64,000 nt of DNA from Aldersonia sp. NBC_00410 (GTDB lineage: Bacteria; Actinomycetota; Actinomycetes; Mycobacteriales; Mycobacteriaceae). The notes under the pieces are model-generated. The model saw only the letters and a program-made list of their open reading frames with translations. It made no database searches and was not told the DNA's origin. Shown in pieces: positions 34,051 through 43,582 of this stretch (position 1 is the stretch's first letter; every line of letters begins with the position of its first letter). Position numbers and translations under genes: made by a program. The stretch spans positions 62,001 through 126,000 of the forward strand of contig NZ_JAPENM010000010.1 in the NCBI RefSeq assembly GCF_026342035.1. The letters run 5' to 3'.

Positions 34051-36807
34051 TCATGCCGCATCGACGGCCACGACACCGCGTCGGATCGCGCGCACGGCTT
34101 TGGCCGCCGTGGCCGCGATCTCGGGATCCTCCGTGGTGGCGTGCACCTGATCGAGCAGATCGATCACCTGCCGGCACCAGCGCACGAAATCACCGGCAGG
34201 CAACGAGTTGCCCTGATCGCCGCCCGCGAGCAACGCCTCAATGAGTGCCTCGCCGCGCGCCCATTTCCATACCGCCTCCACGAATCCGAGGTCGGGTTCG
34301 CGAGTGAGCGGGAGCTTGTGGCGCGCCTCGTCCGAGCGCAGATCGCTCCACAGTCGGACCGTGTGACCGATCGCGGTGCGGATACCGTCGGTCGGTCCGG
34401 CAACCATGAGAAACCCGGATTCTCGGCGGGATTCGTACACCACCGCCGACGCCACCGCGGCGAGTTCGGCGGGTGCAAGGCCACGCCATGCGCCGTCGCG
34501 GAGACATTCCGCCACGAGCAGATCACTTTCGGTGTAGATCCGGGTGAGGCGGCGGCCCTCGTCGGTCACCTCGCCGTCGTCGATGTAGCCGCGTTCGGTC
34601 AGCAGGGCGACGATGCGATCGAAGGTCCGGGCGAGCGAGTTCGTCGTCGTCGCGACCTTCTGCCGCATCGATTCGGTCTCGCGTGCGAGGCGGTTGTAGC
34701 GCTCGCCGGTCCGCGCGCGTTGTTCGCGGTCGGGCATGTCGTGGCAGGGGTGTGCGCGTAACGCCCGGCGCAGCGCGGTGAGTTCCCGGTCCTCGGCAGC
34801 ACCGGAGGCGCGCTTGCCGCGATGCGACCGAGGCGCGGAGATTCCGGTGCTGCGCAGCGCCGACGCCAGATCGCGCCGGACCCGCGCGGTGCGATGGTCG
34901 ACGTGCCGTGGCAGCCGCATGCGGCCGAGCGCTTCGGCCGGTGTCGGGAAGTCCGCGATCGACACCCGGCCGGCCCACTTGTCCTGGGTCAGCACCAGCG
35001 GGCGCGGATCCCCGGTATCGGCGTCTGCCTCGAGCACGACCGCCAGGCCCGACCGGCGCCCGCTCGGAATCGAAACCACGTCGCCGCGGCGCAGGCCGGC
35101 CAGCGCGTTCGCGGCGGCGGACCGACGGTTCTCGCGCCCCTCCCTGGCGGTGGCGCGCTCGTGGTCACGGATACGTTCGCGCAGGGACATGTACTCGAGG
35201 AACTCGCTGCCATCGCTGCCGAGCTGGTCGCGCAACTTGGTCAGATCGCGCTCGTTGCGTTCGATACCGCGCACCAGACCGACCACCGAGCGGTCGGCCT
35301 GGAACTGTGCAAAGGACCGTTCGAGCAGCGCCCGTGACTCCGTCGCGCCCATTCGGTCGATGAGGTTGATCGACATGTTGTAGCCGGGCCGAAACGAACT
35401 GCGCAGCGGATAGGTCCGGGTGGAGGCCAGCCCGGCCACCGCGGTGGTGTCCAGGTCGGGGTGCCACACCACGACGGCGTGGCCCTCGATGTCGATGCCG
35501 CGGCGGCCGGCTCGTCCGGTGAGCTGGGTGTACTCCCCCGGCGTCAGGTCGGCGTGGGTTTCGCCGTTGAACTTGACCAGCCGCTCCAGCACGACCGTGC
35601 GTGCGGGCATGTTGATTCCGAGCGCCAGCGTCTCGGTGGCGAACACCGCGCGGACGAGACCGTTGACGAAGAGTTCTTCCACAGTGTGCCGAAACGCGGG
35701 AAGCATCCCGGCATGGTGTGCGGCGAGGCCACGGTGCAAGGCCTCACGCCACTCCCAGTAGCCGAGCACCTCGAGATCGTTGCGCGGCAATTCGCCGGTG
35801 TGCTTTTCGATGATTGCGTCGACCCGGTCGCGTTCGTCGGGATTGCCGAGGTCGAGTCGTGAGCGCAGGCATTGGCCGAGTGCCGCATCGCACCCCGCGC
35901 GACTGAAGATGAAGGTGATCGCCGGCAGCAAGCCCTCGCTGTCGAGGCCGGCAAGCACGTCGGGGCGCGGCGGTGGACGGTACCCATTGCGCGGCCCGCC
36001 CCGGCGGGACGGACCGCCCCCGCCGCGGCGCGGCCCGGTGTCCCCGCCGCGGCGCGGCCCCGCATCCCACGACGCGGTCCGGTCGGCCACCCGCCGCTGC
36101 TTGATGAAGCGGGTCAGCTCCTGATCGACCACAACGTTCCGGCCCGGCGTGGCCGCATGGCTCTTCGCGTCGAACAGGTCGAACATCCGCGAGCCGACGA
36201 GCACGTGCTGCCACAGCGGGACCGGCCGGATCTCGTCCACGATGACGGTTGTGTCGCCACGAACGGTCTGGATCCACGCGCCGAACTCCTCGGCGTTGCT
36301 CACCGTCGCGGACAGGCTGACCACGCGCACGTTTTCCGGCAGGTGCAGGATCACCTCTTCCCACACGGCACCGCGGAACCGGTCGGCGAGGTAGTGCACC
36401 TCGTCCATCACCACGTGTGACAGTCCGGTCAGCGTCGGGGAGGCGGCGTAGAGCATGTTCCGCAGCACTTCGGTGGTCATGACGACGATCGAGGCATGCG
36501 GGTTGATCGACTGATCACCGGTGAGTAGTCCGACGGAATCACGCCCGTACCGCGCGGCGAAATCGGCGAACTTCTGATTCGACAGGGCTTTGATCGGAGT
36601 GGTGTAGAAGCACTTCCCGCCGGAGGCCAGCGCCAAGTGCACCGCAAACTCGCCGACCACGGTCTTTCCGGCTCCGGTCGGTGCGCAGACCAGCACTCCG
36701 TGACCGGCCTCCAGCGCGGTACATGCGTCGCGCTGAAACGGATCGAGCGGAAAGCTCACCTCACCCGCGAAGATGTCCAGCTGCGTGGACGGCGTGGGAG
36801 CGGCCAC
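34051..36807 (-). CDS. helY: Ski2-like DEAD/DEAH-box helicase HelY
   Basis: The 918-residue product is a superfamily 2 helicase related to Ski2/Mtr4. Motif I is APTGAGKT (residues 42-49), motif II DEVH in VMDEVHYLA (near 134-137), motif III SAT (166-168) and motif VI QLTGRAGRRG in the second RecA domain. A winged-helix and helical C-terminal region follow (DSHCT-like). Residues 251-280 form an Arg/Gly-rich insert with four RRGG units, longer than the corresponding segment recalled for M. tuberculosis HelY. The GTG at 36807 lies 1 base after the tatC stop, so helY is coupled to tatC. An RNA-processing role is inferred from the family. Confidence 0.93.
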   Translation of the reverse strand: MAAPTPSTQLDIFAGEVSFPLDPFQRDACTALEAGHGVLVCAPTGAGKTVVGEFAVHLALASGGKCFYTTPIKALSNQKFADFAARYGRDSVGLLTGDQSINPHASIVVMTTEVLRNMLYAASPTLTGLSHVVMDEVHYLADRFRGAVWEEVILHLPENVRVVSLSATVSNAEEFGAWIQTVRGDTTVIVDEIRPVPLWQHVLVGSRMFDLFDAKSHAATPGRNVVVDQELTRFIKQRRVADRTASWDAGPRRGGDTGPRRGGGGPSRRGGPRNGYRPPPRPDVLAGLDSEGLLPAITFIFSRAGCDAALGQCLRSRLDLGNPDERDRVDAIIEKHTGELPRNDLEVLGYWEWREALHRGLAAHHAGMLPAFRHTVEELFVNGLVRAVFATETLALGINMPARTVVLERLVKFNGETHADLTPGEYTQLTGRAGRRGIDIEGHAVVVWHPDLDTTAVAGLASTRTYPLRSSFRPGYNMSINLIDRMGATESRALLERSFAQFQADRSVVGLVRGIERNERDLTKLRDQLGSDGSEFLEYMSLRERIRDHERATAREGRENRRSAAANALAGLRRGDVVSIPSGRRSGLAVVLEADADTGDPRPLVLTQDKWAGRVSIADFPTPAEALGRMRLPRHVDHRTARVRRDLASALRSTGISAPRSHRGKRASGAAEDRELTALRRALRAHPCHDMPDREQRARTGERYNRLARETESMRQKVATTTNSLARTFDRIVALLTERGYIDDGEVTDEGRRLTRIYTESDLLVAECLRDGAWRGLAPAELAAVASAVVYESRRESGFLMVAGPTDGIRTAIGHTVRLWSDLRSDEARHKLPLTREPDLGFVEAVWKWARGEALIEALLAGGDQGNSLPAGDFVRWCRQVIDLLDQVHATTEDPEIAATAAKAVRAIRRGVVAVDAA

Positions 36808-36808
36808 G

Positions 36809-37729
36809 TCAGAGGGTGTCCGAGAAGTCGTCGACCTTGTCCGGAGCGTCCACCGGCGACGGCGAATCGACCGACGCCGCCTCTTCGTCGGACAGCCATT
36901 GTTCAACGGCCTCGCGGCGCGCCTTGCGCTTGTCGTGGATGCGGGCGATCTGCACCGCGCTCTCGAACAGCACGGTCAGTGCGAGGGCGAGAGCCAGCAT
37001 CGAGAACGGATCCTGGCCGGGTGTGGCGATCGCAGCAAAGAGGAACAGACCGAAGATCAGGCCACGCCGCCAGCGCTTGAGCCGTTCGTAGGTGAGCACT
37101 CCGACGAAGTTGAGGGCGACCACGAGCAGCGGGATTTCGAAACTGACGCCAAAAATGATCAGCAGATTGATCAGGAAGCCGAAGTACTCGTTTCCGGAGA
37201 GCGCCGTGATCTGCACGTTGTCGCCGATGGTCAACAGGAAGTGCAACGCTTTCGCGACCACGACATAGGCCAGCACCGCACCCGTGACGAACAATGCTGC
37301 GCCCGCGGAAACGAAACCAACGGCGTAGCGACGCTCGTTGACGTGCAGGCCGGGGGTGATGAACGCCCACACCTGGTAGAGCCAAACCGGACAGGCCAGC
37401 ACGACACCGGCGAACAGCGCCATCTTGAAGCGCAGCATGAACTGCTCGAACGGCCCGGTCGCGAGCAGTCGGCAGGCGCCGTCGCCGGTCAGATCGGCGC
37501 GCGCTTCCGGGGGCAGCGAACAGTACGGACCGCGCAGGAGGTCGCCCAGACTCTCGATACCGAGGATCGAGTGTGAATACCAGAAGAAGCCGAACATGGT
37601 CGTGATCGCGACCGCGAGCAGGGAGAGCATCAGCCGGGTACGGAGTTCGTGCAGATGGTCGACGAGCGACATCGTGCCGTCCGGATTCAGACGACGCCGG
37701 CGGCGCCGCGGATCGAACGGAATGCGCAC
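36809..37729 (-). CDS. tatC: Twin-arginine translocase subunit TatC
   Basis: The 306-residue membrane protein has six transmembrane helices and the family sequence [14 protein letters not shown] near the N-terminus (residues 20-33), whose Glu and Leu side chains recognise twin-arginine signal peptides. [23 protein letters not shown] (in part) near 130-150 and the conserved [10 protein letters not shown] loop near 205 are present. A charged C-terminal extension of about 50 residues (acidic, ending SDTL) is typical of actinobacteria. The GTG at 37729 follows AAGGGACAGG. It lies 129 bases after tatA and is coupled to helY. Confidence 0.95.
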   Translation of the reverse strand: MRIPFDPRRRRRRLNPDGTMSLVDHLHELRTRLMLSLLAVAITTMFGFFWYSHSILGIESLGDLLRGPYCSLPPEARADLTGDGACRLLATGPFEQFMLRFKMALFAGVVLACPVWLYQVWAFITPGLHVNERRYAVGFVSAGAALFVTGAVLAYVVVAKALHFLLTIGDNVQITALSGNEYFGFLINLLIIFGVSFEIPLLVVALNFVGVLTYERLKRWRRGLIFGLFLFAAIATPGQDPFSMLALALALTVLFESAVQIARIHDKRKARREAVEQWLSDEEAASVDSPSPVDAPDKVDDFSDTL

Positions 37730-37858
37730 TTCGCCTGTCCCTTACTTCCCTTGCCGTCGCGAACCCCGGGGTGGACCCATCACCCCGGGGCTGTCGGTCA
37801 CCTGGACCTATCGACCGCCGGACACGCCACAGAGCGTGTTCGGCGCCGTGTCGAACGG

Positions 37859-38155
37859 CTACGCCGAGCGCGGATCCGCGTGGTCGGTCGCCTGCGGCGG
37901 CTGCGTTGCCTGCGGCTGCTGCGCCGCCGGCTGGGCTTGCGGCAACTGCTGCGGCGGGGTCGCGGCGGGCGGCTGTGCGGGAGCATTCTGGGCCGGCGCA
38001 GGCTTGCCGTCGTTCTGCATCTCGCTCATCTCACTCTTGAAGATGCGCAGCGAGCGACCGAGACCACGAGCTGTGTCTGGCAGCTTCTTCGAACCGAACA
38101 ACAGGACAAGCACAAGCAGCACGATCGCCCAGTGCCAAGGGCTCATAGCGCCCAT
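37859..38155 (-). CDS. tatA: Twin-arginine translocase subunit TatA
   Basis: The 98-residue product has one N-terminal membrane helix ([16 protein letters not shown]), the hinge FGSKKLPD and an amphipathic helix [16 protein letters not shown], all diagnostic of TatA. It assembles the pore of the Tat pathway with TatC. The C-terminal half (about residues 50-98) is a Pro/Gln/Ala-rich tail of low complexity, longer than in E. coli. The ATG at 38155 follows GGGGAGG. It is the first of the tatA-tatC-helY unit and lies 17 bases after pafC. Confidence 0.93.
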   Translation of the reverse strand: MGAMSPWHWAIVLLVLVLLFGSKKLPDTARGLGRSLRIFKSEMSEMQNDGKPAPAQNAPAQPPAATPPQQLPQAQPAAQQPQATQPPQATDHADPRSA

Positions 38156-38172
38156 GATCAAACCTCCCCGTT

Positions 38173-39186
38173 TCAGGTGTCTCCGATGCTACCGGACTGC
38201 GGAACCGTCGAACCCGAGTCCAGCCGACGGTATGCCGTGAGAGCACTGGCAGAGCGCTCCCGGATTGCCTCGACGAGCTCGGGCGGTTCGAGTGCGGTCA
38301 TCCCGCTGCCGAAGCCGAGCACCATCCGAGCCATCCAGTCCACGGTCGCGAACCGCATCGTTGCCTCGACCGTCGCGTCCGCGCGCACGACGACGTTGGT
38401 CATCGGGTACTGATCGAGCGCCCACGCCGAGCCGGGCGCGATGAGCAACCGGGCGAGCGGAAGCGCCGGGTCGTCGCTGAACAACTCGAGTGCGTTTTGT
38501 TCGTGCAGCGCTGCGGCGGGCGGGCGGGACGGTTCGTCGAGCTCGGTCGCGTCGTCGATGCGGTCGAAGCGGAACAGCCGGACCGCCTCGGCGTTGCGGC
38601 ACCAGGCCTGCAGGTAGCTGTGATTGCTCACAAGCATGACACGAATGGGGTCGACGATTCGTTCGGAAACGGTGTCTCGACTCGCCGAGTAGTAGACCAA
38701 CCGCAGTGCGTGGGAACGGTAGAGCGCCGAACGGACGGTCGCGGTGACCGGACTCTCGGCGGGCGCGGCCAGTTCGGAGTCGCCCGCCGCGCCCGTTCGC
38801 GAGCGCGCCGCCGCACCGGCCGCGGACTCGATCTTGGCCATCGCGCCCTGCGCCGCGGACGGATCGACCATGCCCGGCATCTCCACAATCGAACGCAGGG
38901 CGACCAACAACGCCGTGGCCTCCGTCGAGGTCAGCCGCAGCGGGCGGTCCATGCCGGCGGAGAACGTCACAGACACGGTGTCACCGGTGAAGGCGAGGTC
39001 GATCAGATCGCCCGGGCTGTAGCCGGGCAGCCCGCACATCCACAGCTGGTTGAGGTCGTCCTCGAGTTGCGCCACGGTGACCCCGAGGTCCGCGGCCGCC
39101 TCCGGTTTGCTGATACCGGGGTGTGCGAGCAGGTACGGCACCATGTTCAGCAGCCGTGACATCCGGGTGGCCAGACGCGTGCTCAT
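38173..39186 (-). CDS. pafC: WYL-domain regulator PafC
   Basis: The 337-residue product pairs with PafB as a transcriptional activator of the DNA-damage (mitomycin) response in mycobacteria. It has an N-terminal winged helix ([27 protein letters not shown], in part [14 protein letters not shown]), a WYL domain with [20 protein letters not shown] and [17 protein letters not shown] (residues about 180-235), and a WCX-type C-terminus. The ATG at 39186 overlaps the pafB stop as ATGA, so the pair are made together. In spite of the name it is not needed for pupylation. Confidence 0.92.
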   Translation of the reverse strand: MSTRLATRMSRLLNMVPYLLAHPGISKPEAAADLGVTVAQLEDDLNQLWMCGLPGYSPGDLIDLAFTGDTVSVTFSAGMDRPLRLTSTEATALLVALRSIVEMPGMVDPSAAQGAMAKIESAAGAAARSRTGAAGDSELAAPAESPVTATVRSALYRSHALRLVYYSASRDTVSERIVDPIRVMLVSNHSYLQAWCRNAEAVRLFRFDRIDDATELDEPSRPPAAALHEQNALELFSDDPALPLARLLIAPGSAWALDQYPMTNVVVRADATVEATMRFATVDWMARMVLGFGSGMTALEPPELVEAIRERSASALTAYRRLDSGSTVPQSGSIGDT

Positions 39187-40175
39187 CGCGCGACCTCCGT
39201 CCGGTCGGCCGCGGCCCGGAGCCGTGCGAGTACGTCTGTGCGCAGTTCGTCGGGCTCGACGACCAGGACATCGGCACCGTGGCCGGCGATCATCCGGCCG
39301 ATCCAATCGCGAGACCGAACCACCAGTTCGACCAGATCGCCGTCCCGCTCCCCGACGCGGCGGGTGCCGACGACCGTACCGAGCCGACGCACGTCGTAGG
39401 CGTGACCGTGCGCGACCCACACGGTCGCGGTGCCGGTGGCGGCCGGTGCGCCGGCGATCCGGTCCACCACCGCCTGCAGGTCGAGGTCCACCGGTTTCGA
39501 CACGGTGTCGGCGGGGCCGTACGCGGCCACGTCGTCACCGATGCGGGACAACCGGAAGGTGCGCTCCGCTTGCCGGTCGCGATCGAAACCGACGAGGTAC
39601 CAGCGACCGTTGCGGGTGACGATGCCCCACGGCTCGACATCGCGCTGCACGAACGGGTCGGTCGCGCTGCTGCGATGTTCGAACCGCACGGCTCGTCCCT
39701 GTTCGATGGCGGTGAGCAACTTGCCGAGTGCGGGCTCGGAGCCACGGCTCGGCGCGGCCACCGTGCTCACGATCGCGGCCGGCTCCCGGTCGACCTGCAC
39801 GCCGGCCGCGCGCAACTTCAGGACGGCGCTCTGCGCGGCGGAGGTGAGTTCGGGCGACTCCCACAACTGCACCGCGACCGCGACCGCCGCCGATTCCGCA
39901 TCGGTCAGATCGATCTCGGGCAGTTCGTAGGCGTCTCGGTTGATTCGGTACCCGTCGGGGGTCGTGCTTCCCGGCGACGGCCCGGTCTGCAGCGGGATGC
40001 CCAGGTCGCGTAGCTCGTTCTTGTCGCGCTCGAACATGCGGCTGAACGCCTCGTCACTGGCAGATCCCTCGTAACCCATCACGTTGCTCTTGATGCGTTC
40101 GGCCGACAGGTACTGCTCGGTCGACAGCAGCGCGATGACGAGGTTCATCAGACGCTCGACCTTGGAGATTGCCAC
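39183..40175 (-). CDS. pafB: WYL-domain regulator PafB
   Basis: The 330-residue product has a winged-helix N-terminus (KVERLMNLVIALLSTEQYLSAERI, in part), a WYL domain with VRFEHRSSATDPFVQRDVEPWG and GRWYLVGFDRDRQAERTFRLSR (residues about 165-215) and a WCX extension. With PafC it senses single-stranded DNA in actinobacteria and recruits RNA polymerase to the LexA-independent SOS genes. The GTG at 40175 has TACCCT 7 bases upstream and no ribosome binding site, suggesting its own leaderless promoter downstream of pafA, apart from the proteasome genes. Confidence 0.92.
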   Translation of the reverse strand: MAISKVERLMNLVIALLSTEQYLSAERIKSNVMGYEGSASDEAFSRMFERDKNELRDLGIPLQTGPSPGSTTPDGYRINRDAYELPEIDLTDAESAAVAVAVQLWESPELTSAAQSAVLKLRAAGVQVDREPAAIVSTVAAPSRGSEPALGKLLTAIEQGRAVRFEHRSSATDPFVQRDVEPWGIVTRNGRWYLVGFDRDRQAERTFRLSRIGDDVAAYGPADTVSKPVDLDLQAVVDRIAGAPAATGTATVWVAHGHAYDVRRLGTVVGTRRVGERDGDLVELVVRSRDWIGRMIAGHGADVLVVEPDELRTDVLARLRAAADRTEVAR

Positions 40176-40182
40176 GGTTGAG

Positions 40183-40188
40183 AGGGTA
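40183..40188 (-). promoter_or_regulatory. -10 element TACCCT, leaderless start of pafB
   Basis: TACCCT on the minus strand, 7 bases before the GTG at 40175, inside the 27-base gap to pafA. Confidence 0.45.
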
Positions 40189-40202
40189 AGCGTCGCGGTC
40201 GG

Positions 40203-41561
40203 CTACATCGACGCGATCAGACGTTCCACCCGCTCATCAACGGACCGGAACGGGTCCTTGCAGAGCACGGTGCGTTGCGCCTGATCGTTGAGCTTGAGGT
40301 GTACCCAGTCGACGGTGAAGTCACGGCCGGCCTCCTGCGCGGCGGCGATGAACTCGCCACGCAGCTTGGCACGCGTCGTCTGCGGCGGGGTGTCCACGGC
40401 CTCGTCCACCGCGTCGTCCTCGGTGATGCGTTTCGCAAGTCCCTTGCGCTGCAACAGATCGAACACACCGCGGCCACGCTTGATGTCGTGGTAGGCGAGG
40501 TCGAGTTGTGCGATCTTCGGGTCGGACATCTCCATGTTGTAGCGATCCTGGTAGCGCTGGAACAGCTTGCGCTTGATCACCCAGTCGATCTCGGTGTCCA
40601 CCTTCGCGAAGTCCTGTGCCTCGACGGCATCGAGGGTGCGACCCCACAGGTCGATCACCTGATCGATTTGGGGATCGGACTCACGGTTGCGGACATGCTC
40701 GACGGCGCGCGCAAAGTACTCGCGCTGGATGTCGAGTGCGCTGGCCTGTCGGCCACCGGCGAGCCGCACCGGGCGGCGGCCGGTGAGATCGTGGCTTACC
40801 TCGCGGATGGCACGGATCGGGTTGTCGAGCGCGAAATCGCGGAACGACACGCCGGCTTCGATCATCTCGAGGACCAGCGCAGCGGTGCCGACCTTCAGCA
40901 TCGTGGTCGGCTCTGCCATGTTCGAGTCGCCGACAATGACGTGCAGGCGGCGGTACTTCTCGGCGTCGGCATGCGGCTCGTCACGGGTATTGATGATCGG
41001 TCGCGACCGGGTGGTGGCCGAGGAGACGCCCTCCCAGATGTGCTCGGCACGCTGGGAAAGGCAGAACGTCGCAGCCTTCGGTGTCTGCAGCACCTTGCCC
41101 GCGCCGCAGATCAACTGCCGGGTGACCAAGAACGGCAGCAGCACGTCGGAGATCCGGGAGAACTCACCGGCGCGCACGACGAGGAAATTCTCGTGGCAGC
41201 CGTAGGAGTTGCCTGCGGAGTCGGTGTTGTTCTTGAAAAGGTAGATGTCGCCGCCGATGCCTTCTTCGGCGAGCCGCTGCTCGGCGTCGATGAGCAACTC
41301 TTCGAGCACTCGTTCGCCGGCCCGGTCATGGGTGACGAGCTGAACGAGGCTGTCGCACTCGGCGGTCGCGTATTCGGGATGGGATCCGACGTCGAGGTAG
41401 AGCCGTGCGCCGTTACGCAGAAAGACATTGGAACTGCGGCCCCAGGACACCACTCGGCGGAACAGATACCGCGCGACCTCGTCCGGGCTCAGCCGTCGAT
41501 GTCCGTGAAAGGTGCACGTGACACCGAACTCGGTTTCGAGACCCAATATTCGTCGCTGCAC
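40203..41561 (-). CDS. pafA: Pup-protein ligase PafA
   Basis: The 452-residue product joins the C-terminal glutamate of Pup to lysines of target proteins with ATP, related in fold to glutamine synthetase. Opening [14 protein letters not shown] contains the Glu metal ligands. The nucleophile-side loop is [17 protein letters not shown] (Asp near 57-60). Other motifs are [18 protein letters not shown] near 108-125 and [27 protein letters not shown] (in part) near 205-230. The GTG at 41561 has TAGTGT exactly 6 bases before it. The full length indicates an intact enzyme. It is 85 bases beyond prcA. Confidence 0.97.
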   Translation of the reverse strand: MQRRILGLETEFGVTCTFHGHRRLSPDEVARYLFRRVVSWGRSSNVFLRNGARLYLDVGSHPEYATAECDSLVQLVTHDRAGERVLEELLIDAEQRLAEEGIGGDIYLFKNNTDSAGNSYGCHENFLVVRAGEFSRISDVLLPFLVTRQLICGAGKVLQTPKAATFCLSQRAEHIWEGVSSATTRSRPIINTRDEPHADAEKYRRLHVIVGDSNMAEPTTMLKVGTAALVLEMIEAGVSFRDFALDNPIRAIREVSHDLTGRRPVRLAGGRQASALDIQREYFARAVEHVRNRESDPQIDQVIDLWGRTLDAVEAQDFAKVDTEIDWVIKRKLFQRYQDRYNMEMSDPKIAQLDLAYHDIKRGRGVFDLLQRKGLAKRITEDDAVDEAVDTPPQTTRAKLRGEFIAAAQEAGRDFTVDWVHLKLNDQAQRTVLCKDPFRSVDERVERLIASM

Positions 41562-41567
41562 TCTTCG

Positions 41568-41573
41568 ACACTA
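41568..41573 (-). promoter_or_regulatory. -10 element TAGTGT, leaderless start of pafA
   Basis: TAGTGT on the minus strand, 6 bases before the GTG at 41561, in the 85-base gap after prcA. Confidence 0.45.
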
Positions 41574-41646
41574 CAGCGACCGGGCGCGTGGCGGCGGTAC
41601 ACGCACGCGACGCGCCCGGTCGGATGATGGAGATCGACCGCCGCGG

Positions 41647-42423
41647 TCAGCTTTCGGATTTGTCCGGTGTCGCCTCGGCGGCGGCGGCCTTGCGACCGCC
41701 CTTGCGCTTGGTCGTCACCAGCTCTTCGAGCGTGCTTCCGGTGACGCGACGGAACGCGCGGCGCGGCCTGGTCTCGTCGAGCACCGCGACCTCGAGCGCG
41801 GAGACATCGAGGACGCGCTTGTCCTTCTCCGCGCCTGCCGGGTCTGCGGTCCCGGACTGCAGCGCCTCGACCGCCACCGCAACGGCGGCGCCGAGTTCGA
41901 GACCGGGCTGGTACGAGTCCTTCAGCGCGGTCGTGATCGGCTCGGTCGTGCCGCCCATCACGACATAGCCGTGCTCGTCCACGATCGAACCGTCGTAGGT
42001 GATCCGGTAGAGCTGCGGCGGCTTCGGGCTGTCCGGATACCCCACTTCCGCGACACAGATCTCCACTTCGTAGGGCTTGAGCTGGTCGGAGAAGATTGTG
42101 CCCAGGGTCTGCGCGTAGGCATTTGCCAGCGACCGTGCGGTGACGTCGCGCCGGTCGTAGGAGTACCCGCGCAGATCCGCCTGCACGATGCCGCCACGGC
42201 GCAGATTTTCGAACTCGTTGTACTTGCCGACCGCGGCGAACCCGATGCGGTCGTAGAGCTCACTGACCTTGTGCAGCGCCGTCGACGGGTTCTCCGCGAC
42301 GAACACCACGCCCTTGTCGTAAGTGAGCACGACGACGCTGCGTCCCCGCGCGATGCCCTTGCGCGCCAGTTCGGTCTTGTCCCGCAGGATCTGCTCCGCG
42401 GACGCGTAGTACGGCAGTGTCAT
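41647..42423 (-). CDS. prcA: 20S proteasome alpha subunit PrcA
   Basis: The 258-residue product forms the outer alpha rings that gate the core particle and dock the Mpa ATPase. It has the alpha-type N-terminus [20 protein letters not shown] (in part), [21 protein letters not shown] and the lysine equivalent used for ATPase docking in the K-rich pocket. The C-terminal tail is basic and Lys/Ala-rich (residues about 225-258). The ATG at 42423 overlaps the prcB stop by 4 bases, so both subunits are produced in balance. Confidence 0.96.
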   Translation of the reverse strand: MTLPYYASAEQILRDKTELARKGIARGRSVVVLTYDKGVVFVAENPSTALHKVSELYDRIGFAAVGKYNEFENLRRGGIVQADLRGYSYDRRDVTARSLANAYAQTLGTIFSDQLKPYEVEICVAEVGYPDSPKPPQLYRITYDGSIVDEHGYVVMGGTTEPITTALKDSYQPGLELGAAVAVAVEALQSGTADPAGAEKDKRVLDVSALEVAVLDETRPRRAFRRVTGSTLEELVTTKRKGGRKAAAAEATPDKSES

Positions 42424-43256
42424 CGCGGCTCACTCTCCTGTCGGGCGCGGTCGGCGACGACGGCGCGGGCCACCTCCTCGGCGCGCTCCGCGGTAACCTG
42501 CTCGGCGCCTTCGGCGGTGATGAGGACGGCGGTCGGGTAGATCCGCCGCCCCAAATCGGGTCCGCCGGTTGCGGAATCGTCGTCGGCAGCGTCATAGAGC
42601 GACTCGACAGCGAACCGCAGCGCCTCGTCGGCGTCGATTCCGCTGCGATACATCTTCTTCAGCGCCGACTTGGCGAACAGTGAGCCCGAACCCACTGCGT
42701 GGTAGCCGGCCCGTTCCTCGGATCGGCCGCCGACCACGTCGTAGGAGACGATTCGGCCCCCACGTGCGGGATCCGCTGCGTTGAGGTCGAACCCGACCAG
42801 CATCGGGACGACGGCAAGGCCCTGCATCGCGATGGGCAGGTTGTTGCGCACCATCGACGAGAGCCGGCTCGCCTTGCCGTCGAACGTAAGCGGTACGCCT
42901 TCGATTTTCTCGTAGTGCTCGAGTTCGACCGCGAACAGTCGGACCAGTTCGATGGCGATACCCGCGGTGCCCGCGATGCCGGCAGCCGAGTACTCGTCGG
43001 TGATGTACACCTTGTCGACGTCGCGGCTCGCGATCAGATTGCCCATCGTCGCGCGGCGGTCACCCGCGATCAGGACGCCGCCGGCGAACGTCAGCGCGAC
43101 GATCGTGGTGCCGTGCGGAGCGATGTCGCCGTGCGCGTCGACAGGTAGATCCTTCCGGTGACCCGGCAGCAGTTCGGGCGCATGTGCGCGGAGGTGTTCG
43201 GAAAAGGACGAGATATCGGACCCCAGCCGGAGTCGCGAGGCACCCTCAGGTGTCAC
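42420..43256 (-). CDS. prcB: 20S proteasome beta subunit PrcB
   Basis: The 278-residue precursor carries a 49-residue propeptide. Autocleavage after Gly49 in [12 protein letters not shown] exposes Thr50, the N-terminal nucleophile. Lys and Asp of the active site are in [20 protein letters not shown]. The mature part is about 229 residues. GTG at 43256 overlaps the pup stop as GTGA, so pup, prcB and prcA form a coupled operon. Confidence 0.96.
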   Translation of the reverse strand: MTPEGASRLRLGSDISSFSEHLRAHAPELLPGHRKDLPVDAHGDIAPHGTTIVALTFAGGVLIAGDRRATMGNLIASRDVDKVYITDEYSAAGIAGTAGIAIELVRLFAVELEHYEKIEGVPLTFDGKASRLSSMVRNNLPIAMQGLAVVPMLVGFDLNAADPARGGRIVSYDVVGGRSEERAGYHAVGSGSLFAKSALKKMYRSGIDADEALRFAVESLYDAADDDSATGGPDLGRRIYPTAVLITAEGAEQVTAERAEEVARAVVADRARQESEPR

Positions 43257-43447
43257 TGGCCACCTTTCTGCACATAGGCACGGACGAAGTCCTCCGCGTT
43301 TTCTTCCAGCACATCGTCGATCTCGTCGAGCAGGTCGTCTGTTTCCTCGGCGAGCTTTTCCCGACGTTCCTGACCGGCGGCGCCATCGCCCTCGGGACCG
43401 TCGTCCTCGCCACCGCCACCCGTGCGCTTGGTCTGCTCTTGCGCCAT
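43253..43447 (-). CDS. pup: Prokaryotic ubiquitin-like protein Pup
   Basis: The 64-residue product is intrinsically disordered and acidic, with coiled-coil-forming [21 protein letters not shown] (in part) that binds Mpa, and ends VQKGGQ. The terminal Gln must be deamidated to Glu by Dop before PafA can use it. The ATG at 43447 follows GAGGAGGT. It is the first gene of pup-prcB-prcA, 135 bases after dop. Confidence 0.97.
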   Translation of the reverse strand: MAQEQTKRTGGGGEDDGPEGDGAAGQERREKLAEETDDLLDEIDDVLEENAEDFVRAYVQKGGQ

Positions 43448-43582
43448 AGCCGGCGACCTCCTCGTGTGCGTGCAGTGCGCGAGTAGGCGAGTCGCCACTC
43501 GTGCTCGAACCTTAACCCTACCGATCGATACCGTCATCGTGCGTCGTCCACGCACGAATTGCCCGCCATACGTTGGGCGCTG

